Assembly (NCBI RefSeq): GCF_001640025.1 | Contig: NC_031672.1 | Span: 5,146,001-5,210,000 of the forward strand | From: Sugiyamaella lignohabitans | Lineage: Eukaryota > Ascomycota > Dipodascomycetes > Dipodascales > Trichomonascaceae | Length of the DNA stretch: 64,000 bases | Direction of reading: 5' to 3' | Shown here: piece by piece, positions 52,201 to 61,089 of the stretch | Numbering within the stretch: position 1 is the stretch's first letter | Layout: each line of letters opens with the position of its first letter | Notes under the pieces: generated by a model | The model's database searches: none | What the model saw: only the letters and a program-made list of their open reading frames with translations | Told to the model about the DNA's origin: nothing | Program-made: the position numbers and the translations under genes

Positions 52201-55200
52201 CGAGGCAACCGGGTCTGCAAACCTGCAACTTCAAGTCAAGCCATATGGTCCTAATTTCCCATCTGTGGACCCTCAAGTGCAATCGCTTTCCGAGACTATA
52301 TACACGGTAACTACTGGAAATCCCCTTTTTGTCTCCTTCTTGTTGAAGTACCTCTTCTATGAGCAGTATATCTACTATGATGAGAGTAATCGCCTAACTG
52401 GCGGAAAATGGAAGGTAGATTTTGAACGATTAAATTTATCAGTAGTCCCAAAATCGGTTAAAGACGTCGTTATTCTAATAATGAAAAAGCTGCCGCCGGA
52501 AACCAATCGTATCCTGAGATATGCAGCATGTATTTGTAGCAACTCCTTTACCTTGGAGGATCTGGCTATTGGAGCAAATGTATCGTTTTCAGAGGCTGCT
52601 ACTGCCCTCCATGCTGCTCTGGACTTTCAACTTATTTTGCCTACCAGTATCCACTATAAATTCCCATTCCTCGATCCTGTGGGTACAACTAATATCGAAT
52701 TATATGATGATGAGATAAGAAGAGTTGCTGCAGCATCTACTTATCGGTTTTATCATGACCTTGTTCAGCAGGCAGTTTATTCACAACTCGACCCTCAGGA
52801 AGCACTGGAAATTCATCGACTGATTGGTCTTCGTTTGCTAGGAGAGGACGACGAACAATCTCGACCCATCCATAGGCTGCTGGAGATTGCAAATCAACTT
52901 AAGAATGCTGTTCCTATTGTCAAAGAGGGAGAAAAGTCGGTGTATATTGAGCTTAATGTCATGGCAGGTAATGCGGTTTATGCGATCTCGGATTTCGACA
53001 TGGCCTTTGCCTATTTCGATACTGCAAGAAAGTTGCTTCCAGATGACTCTTCGACAAAGATATGTGAAGAGATCAATCTCAAACTGGTTGAACTTCAATA
53101 TAATCGTAAGAACTATGACGACTGTATCTCTTTAGTGGATGACTCGCTGTCAAGATTCACATCGGTTCTAAGCAAAGCCGCTTTATTACGTATCAAAGCT
53201 ATGGCCCTTTATGGTAAGGGAGAAGGAGCCAAGGCAACTACTACGGGTCTTGGAGCATTAAAACTCCTTGGCTATGAAATTCAAGAAGACGACGAATGGA
53301 ACAGAAACTACTGTCGAAAGCTGAGAGCAAGGATTCCCATCTCTGTGTCTGAAATCAGAGAACTGGCTAATGTTAAACGAGCGACCGATCCCAAACTACT
53401 CCTTGTCCAGCAGATTATTTCCACAGTGAGTATTCGACTTTATTTGTGGGGAAACACTGAATGTTTAAGGTCACTCGTGTTTACTTCATTGATTTTGTTT
53501 TTGGATGGTGGCTCATCGGCATCTTGTGCATTTTCATTGCTTTCCCTGGCCAATCTATTTCAAAAAGATGGCGGTAGCGCGAACCTTAAATTAGCCTATG
53601 AGTATTCGAAATTGGCTATTGTTATCTCTGAATGCGCTACTGCTGTTAGTATGGACTTTGGATTCACCATATACGAGTACTATGCTTTGACATTAGCAAT
53701 CTACTTCGAACCGCTTCCAGAAGTCATTCGGTAAGTAGCAAATGCACTTGCAACACATGTGCATTATATACTAACAGGTTTAGATACTACGACATTGTTA
53801 TGTCAACTGGACAAGTGATTGGAAGCAATAGTGGGAACGTCAGTACATCTTAGTAAGTTCCTCGTGGTGGTTGAAGTTCGAATAGGATAATAGTTGGGCA
53901 GGATGACGTGCGATCCTTAGCAGGTCGATGGTCATTTGAACAAAACATACTAACTTTTATCACAGTGACCTGCGACCCTTGTGCAAATTTATTGCAGGTG
54001 AGCCGGTTCAATCAGTGTTCAAGTCTTTCGAACGTATTAAACCGAGAGATGATAATGAGCCAGGTAAGCTGTGGATTCTCATGCATGTTCAAGGTTTATA
54101 CAATCTCATGGGTTCAGGTAACAATGATCCCTCGAACTTGGAGGGCGCCTACTTTGGAAATCATGATTCGGTTGTGAAGATAATGGAGAGTCAATCAATA
54201 GAGCTAAAATATGCATATTTCCTGCTCAAAATGCTACTAGCTGTGATCCATCGCCACAAGTACGTTGCAGCTCACATCATTTGCAATGAACTCCCTGAAT
54301 TGATTTCACAGGCACCAATTACAGTGTATCATGTAATGGTGACATTTTATGGAGCCCTTGCATTAATTGACAAGTACCCAAGGTGCGAATCAGATGAGGT
54401 TCAATTGAATAAATTTGCGAATGATTTGGATATCTGGTCAAAGCAATGTCCAAGCATGTTTCTTCATAAGTATCTGCTCATCAAGGCAGAAATGAATGTT
54501 GATAAATGCAACAGTATTGTCACTCTGGATACTTATGAGGATGCTATTAAGTACGCTCTAGACGGTGGATTTATCCACGAAGCGGCAATTATCAACGAAC
54601 GGTGTGGCGATTACCTTCAGTTACACTCGAAGCAACGAAGTTTGACTTATATCAAGGAAGCTTGTCGGCTTTATTCACTGTGGGGAGCTCAACGAAAGGT
54701 TGCACAGCTGAGCTCTAAATATGGTGAATTAGCTTCACCCACATATGAACTGTCGCGTATGAGTCTCTCATCTAGTGATCTCCAATCTTCAGTTATAAAC
54801 GATTTCCGACAACGCTCCTCGTTGCCACAAGGAAATTTCCTTCTGCAAAATAGTTCGCCCTTGAGATGGATTTTGTCTAATTTATTTAGGGAAGAATCAA
54901 CTGATGGTGGTAACAGTTCAGATAAACCAGAAGATCCATTGAATGCCTCATTTTCAACACGGTCTATTAGATTAGTACGCAATTTTAGTGATGATGGAAA
55001 GAGCTCTGTTGGCCTGTACTCCAGCAACAGCAGTTCTCGTCAAGGGGATCATGACCAGGAGTTCAAGGCAGCACTTCAGGCATGTCTTGATATTTCAGAG
55101 TCTATTGATATGGGATCCATTATTACCGAATTGGTAGAAAGTGTGATGAGAACTTTGGGTGCTGATTATTGTGCATTTATTTCATTGGATGAAGACGGTG

Positions 55201-57182
55201 AGCTGTATGTTGATGCCATAGGCATTTTGAACGGAGTGAACATCGTTCCTCACGAGCCACTTATAGTCAGAACAGATGCTGCACCAATAAATCTCTTGCA
55301 GCAAGTAATCAGTACTGGTTCATCAGTCAACCGAGGCTCAGATCCTAAGCGGTTTGAAAATGTCTATGGCAGAGATAATTACTTCAATCAGCGACATTCC
55401 CAGTCTGTGCTTTGTCTTCCTATACAGAATCAGCTCAAGATCATTGGTGCCTTGTATGTGGAACACCAGAGTCTACCCAAGGTTTTCACTGTCCCCAAGA
55501 TAGAATTGTCCACATTGCTATGTACAGCAGCAGCAGTTTCGATCGAGAAAGCCAAATTGTATCAACAAATGGATCTTGCTAAAAAAGCAGCAGAGGAAGC
55601 TACAGCTGAGAAAGCAAGCTTCTTAGCTAATATGTCGCATGAGATCCGCACTCCTTTCAACGCATTGCTGTCATGCTCTATTTTCCTGTTGGATACCGAG
55701 TTGAGCGAGGTCCAACGAGAATATGTCGAGACCATTCGATCCTCAGCAGGTTTAACCTTGAATATTATTGATGCCATTCTGGCATTTTCCAAGATTGAAC
55801 ATGGCTCGATCACTCTTGATAACTCACCTTTTTCATTGAGAGAATGTGTCGAGAGTGCAGTGCAACTTGTAGCAGAACCTGCGGCTACCAAAGACTTGGA
55901 ACTTGTCTATCTGAACAAATGTGGAGAAATAGACACTATTTACGGCGACGTTACTCGGGTAAGACAGATTATCATCAATCTGGTAGGCAATGCAGTCAAG
56001 TTCACGTCTCAAGGCCATATTGTAGTGGAGACGACAGTGGAGAAAGTATCATCAGAAAATCGATATGAGTTTGTAATCTCAGTTTCAGATACTGGTACAG
56101 GAATCCCAAAAAATGCCAGAAACAAAATCTTCCGTGCTTTTAGTCAAGTAGATGGCTCGTCGAGAAGAGCATACGGAGGATCGGGTCTTGGACTAGCTAT
56201 ATCGAAGAAGTTGGCAGAAATCATGGGTGGTACTCTGACATTTGAGAGTACTGAGGGCGAGGGAACTACCTTTTGGTTCACACTGGTGGCCACTGCTCAG
56301 AAACCATCGGAGAAGGATGTTCGCATGTATCGAGGAAAGAGATGTCTGATTGCAGATGGTCATAATACGGCCAAGGAATCATTAAAGACCGAAGTTCAAC
56401 GATTAGGATTTGAAGTGGACCAGTGTGGTTCTGCGTCAGTGGCAGCTAAAATAGTTAGCAGTCACGTCCCTAACTATTACTCGTTGGTATTCATCGACTT
56501 CAAGCTTGTTGAAGGAGATAAGTTCAGTGAGTCCAAGATGATTAAGAAGCATAGCCCATTGACCCAAGTTGTATACATGACAATTTTTGGAGTATCAATT
56601 CCAGAAAATACCGAAGAAAAGGGTATATCAGGAATTCTCATGAGACCAGTGCAACGTAGCCGACTGACGCAGATCATCCGTAAAATCCTCAACTCATCGT
56701 GGAGTATTAGTAACCAAGTCAAGTTTGCAACGACAACACATGATAAGGGGATGTTCCGGTCATTAGCAGTTCGCCATCCACTTAAAATCCTGCTTGCTGA
56801 GGACAACATGATCAACAAGCGAGTGGCACTTCAGCACTTAAAGAGAATGGGATATAATGCCGACCACGCTAAAGATGGCATTGAAGTATTGGAGCTTTGC
56901 GAACGGGAATTGACCAACGGAAGGGCCATGTACGACTGTATTCTGATGGACATTCAAATGCCTCGCAAGGATGGTATAGCAGCAGCGCAAGATCTTAACG
57001 AACGGTACGAAGCCAACATCCGACCATCGATAATTGCGCTTACAGCCAATGCTGCTGGTGAAGATAGGCAGAAGTGTCTCTCATCAGGTATGGTCAACTA
57101 CATAGCAAAGCCCATTCTTCCAGCCGACCTCGCAGCAGTGCTAATGGGCGTGCAGCCCCTGAAGGAGCGGGCAAAAAGTTAG
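49286..57182 (+). CDS. CHK1: Group X hybrid histidine kinase with pseudokinase and AAA-type ATPase domains (Chk1/Mak2-3 type)
   Basis: Three exons, 49286-53730, 53784-53852 and 53966-57182, give 2576 residues. Order: Ser/Gly-rich start; a Ser/Thr kinase-like domain (about 309-650) whose HRD and DFG motifs are replaced (THNGLTTST, SGWDFS), so probably a pseudokinase; an ATPase with Walker A GEPGSGKSR (about 712) and Walker B VFLDDIQW (about 841); a helical repeat region; GAF (about 1872-2037); HisKA with phospho-His 2063 (ANMSHEIRTPF); HATPase (NLVGNAVKF, DTGTGIP, GSGLGLAIS); a degenerate receiver (2293-2412) and a full receiver with Asp 2500 (CILMDIQMPRKDG). The class matches C. albicans Chk1 and S. 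pombe Mak2/Mak3, peroxide and stress phosphorelay sensors. Splicing joins EVIRYYDIVMSTG and STSYDLRPLCKFIAGE. Two separate ORFs would be a misannotation. Confidence 0.93.
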
Positions 57183-57461
57183 CCCAGATTTTTTTTTCAA
57201 TTTGTACTTTTTATATATATTTATTGTTCCTTCAACGGCAGTACCGCCCCCACCCCGACCCACCGGCCTCAACACCACGACTCGAGCGCAGCGAGAGGAG
57301 CAGCGGGGTCTGGGGGCAGAGCCCCAGCCGCCGGAGGCAGGTCCGAGCCCCAATTGTATACATCGCAATATTAATTAATTAAACAAGCTAACTGCACAAA
57401 AACAGAAGGCATTAGAATTGGCAGAGGAGCATCTATAGAAAAGTCTTTTTAGGCTGGCTGT
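57183..57461. other. Convergent intergenic region histidine kinase / CYSTM gene with half element
   Basis: About 280 bases; AT-rich 3' region of the kinase gene, then a palindromic half copy (57278-57339), then AT-rich sequence before the CYSTM stop. Confidence 0.55.
57278..57339. repeat. Half palindromic element, right B arm
   Basis: CGACTCGAGCGCAGCGAGAG, then GGGTCTGGGGGCAGAGCCCC and CCGCCGGAGGCA. Confidence 0.87.
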
Positions 57462-58177
57462 TTAGAAGAGACAGTCTAAACACAAGCAGCAGGCCATACC
57501 GGCACAGAGACCGCAACAACAATCGTCGTTGTTTTGGGCAGGCTGTTGCTGGATGTATACAGGCTGGGGAGGACCAGTCTGGTAGTATCCTTGCTGGGGA
57601 GGTGGAGGGCCGCCGTACTGTTGATTAGGTTGTTGAGGAGGGTACTTGAATCTGTTAGTTGATGCATTCTTCAATTAAGCTCATGCTGCAACAGGGGGTG
57701 ACAGGAGAAATGTGGGCTCTGGAGAGGGGAATACGCCTCCGGCGGCTGGGGCTACGCCCCAGACCCCCTTGCTCCTCTCGCTTCACTCGAGTCGGTTTGG
57801 CTCGGAGTGCCGAGATGGGGGATAAAAGCAACTCGAGTTGTTGAGAAGACAGGAGACAAGGACGAGGTGGGGAGCAATGTTGGAATGCACAAGTGCCGGC
57901 GACAGTGGTGAAATGAGGTATAGCAACTGTGACATGAGAACTTTGGGATCATTTGGTGGTAGGATTTGTTTCTTCGTCCAGTTGCATTGATTGAGTCGAG
58001 ATCATGACAATTGTCACATTTCACCTGTTACTCCCCGTTGCAGTTCGTCTGTTGTGTCGCTTTGTTATCTTTGTCATATCTTTGTAACCTAAATCCGGTC
58101 GCCGGACATGAAGTGAGCATGCGCTCTGGAGGATTCTAAATCACTTATCACAATCACTTATCACTTACGTAGGACAT
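57462..58177 (-). CDS. Small CYSTM (cysteine-rich transmembrane module) protein with a 9-nt first exon
   Basis: Minus-strand exons 58169-58177 (ATGTCCTAC) and 57462-57644 give 63 residues beginning MSYYPPQQPNQQYGG. Such MSYY...P/Q/G/Y-rich starts followed by a Cys-rich end (DDCCCGLCAGMACCLCLDCL) define the CYSTM family (S. cerevisiae YDL012C, YBR016W), tail-anchored stress-response proteins of the plasma membrane. The intron (57645-58168, 524 nt) starts GTAAGT and ends AACTAACAGATTCAAG, and carries a palindromic half-element. An unspliced reading from an ATG at 57674 would replace the conserved start with unrelated residues. The exon 1 call rests on splice signals and family fit; an RNA read would settle it. 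Confidence 0.78.
57734..57795. repeat. Half palindromic element inside the CYSTM intron (B arm)
   Basis: CGCCTCCGGCGGCTGGGGCT, ACGCCCCAGACCCCCTTGC and the CTCTCGCTTCACTCGAGTCG hairpin with one mismatch. Confidence 0.87.
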
Positions 58178-61089
58178 TTTTTAATTTTTATAGGTAGAAT
58201 TCACAAATTCACTTTCTGGATCAACGGCGCTTGAAAACAAAAAAAACGGAGATAAACTTTGATTGCGTCTTTTGAAATCACCACGGAGGATATTCAGGGA
58301 TATTTATCTGAGCGCGAAAAAAGCATGTGCGTGCATGGCTCTTGCGTTGCGCATCGTCATAGCATCGAAGAAAGGTACCCTAACTTTTCGGCATTTTCTT
58401 TTCCAAGCCCCCCTTGAACATCTGTTTCCGATAACCAAAGTCGTGGCTATTACTTTAAAGAGGTCTTGAGTGTTGATCTCAAGGCAGAGCACGTCGCCTG
58501 TGGCTGTATAAATGACCGTGCATGTTATTTTTATGTTAAGGTTTAGAGCCTAGTTTTGGAGCCTGTGAGGTCTCTCTGATTATTTGATTGAACAATTATT
58601 TTGTTCAATACTGTCACAATAAAGCTAGTATTATTTTTTTGAAAGCTAATTTCTTCTGATAATTGCATACACGATTATATTTAGTATTCGATCAAATAAA
58701 AGCCATCGTGATCAGTATGAGTTTGAGCTTGAGCCTGAATACTGAGCTGGAAACCGAGCCTGGAGGTTGAGCTTGGAGGTTGGGCTTAGGCAGTTGAACC
58801 TGGCAGTTGAGCCTGCAAGCTAAAAGCCTGGAAGCTAAGCCCATGGTCATGGTACCTTGTAGTATATTAGAAGCTTATATGAGACGCAAGATACAAAATC
58901 TGTACCCGAGTCCGGAGTCCGGAGTGGGTGTTCGGTACAGATTTCCTCCTGCAGAGTACGAAGCAGAAACCCGATCGTAGTCCGCCGTTGGATCCCGTCT
59001 AGCTGCGGGAAAAGGTTGCTTACTTCCGAACAGACATATCAAACACATCAGACATATCCGATACATGCCGCCCTGCAAACGGGTAGCTCAGCAACCTACA
59101 TGACGATGCAGATATCAAAAGGAAGATAATAACTGCCCCTATGCATCACTTAAAGTACCATTCATGGTCCACAAAAGCAGTCGCCAGCATCAACTTACTC
59201 TAACTGCACAACAAATGTGGCACTGGCGCTTCTGGATCTTGCATAGTGGCCTAAACACATGACATGACTGGCGGGCTGAAACCGCCGACCATGTATACCA
59301 GCTATTTTTAGAGTGGACTGTTGTGTGCAGCAGTGAGGCAAAGTCCACGAACTACGAACCTACAATCGGATGCACGGATGGCAGGTGCCGAAAACCTGAT
59401 CCCATGATCTATAATTTCTACCAGCTGAAATTGTCTTTACAGTTTGAGCCGTTTGATCAGTTTGATCAGTTTGACCATTTTGATGGCTGATCATTTACTT
59501 AACTTCAACCATTTATAGAATAGTAATCATATTCAAAGCAAGAGCGTCGTCACTTGGTCACCAGGTCACGAGGATAGTACATAGCCTCATGGATATAGTA
59601 TGAAGTATATTTAGGTCACAGGCCCACTTTCGAAATCTAATTAAGAGATTTTAAAGTGCCATAATACTAGCTGCTTGACTAATTGAATGAAATCAAAGCC
59701 ACTCCTTTTTTTTATGTTATCTTGTTATAGGTAATATATAGTGTAAGCATGGGAAGTTGGAAGAGGTCAGATAGTGAAGGTATGTGAAGTAATATTAGGG
59801 CTTTGGGCAGGCACAGCCAATTGGTCACTAGATTATTGCAAGATAATTTTGCTCTATAGGCTGTCAAGTAAAAAATTATTTTAATGAGCGATTCATAGTA
59901 TGGAGCTATATTCAAAAAATATATATTGTATATCGTTTAAGAAGTACGTAACTATGTTAGTATCTAAGGAAATTGTAAAGTAAAAATCGAGAAACTCCTC
60001 AAGTGGTCTTCCCGAAACCTATCGACCCCTCGACATTTATGCAGAATCTATGAACATGAACTCTGAACCTTCAACCTGTTAAGTGAGTGATCTAGCCAAG
60101 ATGCTTCCACTGACACAATATTTACAGCTGTTTCTTGTTATTGTTTTGTAACTATGAGAAGTTTAAGTCGAACAAAATTCTCATCAGAATATTAAGAAGC
60201 TTATTTTTTTCAGCTATCATAGAGGACTCCAGAGCACCCGAGAAACCCCAGAAGGACCCTGCAAGCAGCCGTTCCGAGTTGATCGCTGCAAGAAGCACGC
60301 GTGGTAATTTTTTTTCGGTAAAAGTAAACAAATGTTTATTTTACCCCCTGTTTTGAGAATTAGACATTGCAGGATCGATATAAGAATAGACTTAGATATG
60401 TGTGGTTGTTATTCGTTAATCTTTGTTATAGCAGAATTGCTTGATATATTACTCAATCTATTAAAAATTACAATTAGACACATTTACTGTATTTTTATAT
60501 CTTCGCAATCAATACGAGCCATTAATACTGTTGCAGAGCATTTACTATCAATGTTTATATGATCAGCGTTGGACTTACTGTACCTGTTATGATCATATTT
60601 TAACACCCTGAAGTAACCCTACCCTAAGACCCCACCGTGCAGTACAGTAGAAGCAGTGGGCCTGACTTTATCGCGTATAGATTTGTGTGAGAGATACAAA
60701 GTAACGAAGATTGCAAAAAATTTAACTAATAAAATAAAAACCAGCCATTCTACATTCTGCTGGAACCGACCTATAGGCTGTCACCGTTGTTTTGGGATAA
60801 ACTCAGCCAACTGTTACTGACAGGTCGCTTGAAGAAAGTATTCAGATCGCGTACCGCAGTTTCATAGATAGTCAACCTATCATCTGCTATTAGATGGCTT
60901 GTGGAGAAAACATTTAGATCTGTGTCAAAATCTTTGTCAATTGAATACGATCGGATATCAAGTTGAACTGAAACAATACGATAGAACCAGGGACGAAATA
61001 AATAACAATTGGAGAACCGAACCGCATAAGTGAGCTAAAAGGACGAGCTAACTCCCCAGCTTTGGCTCGTACAGTGGCCCCCTCTACCG
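58178..61089. other. Long intergenic region CYSTM / MSB1
   Basis: About 2.9 kb without a supported gene. It holds a degenerate GAGCCTGGAGGTTGAGCTTG-type repeat (58710-58850) and a TTTGATCAG direct repeat (about 59450-59485). Open frames of 60-76 codons have no recognisable motif. Confidence 0.45.
58710..58850. repeat. Degenerate GAGCYTGGARGTTGAG repeat
   Basis: Irregular units such as GAGCTTGAGCCTGA, GAGCCTGGAGGTTGAGCTTG and GAGCCTGCAAGCTAAAAGCC follow each other for about 140 bases. Confidence 0.65.

Noticed and set aside
53979..57182. Separate histidine kinase gene beginning at 53979
   Set aside because: No ATG at that position; two short introns connect it in frame to the upstream pseudokinase/ATPase part, as in group X kinases.
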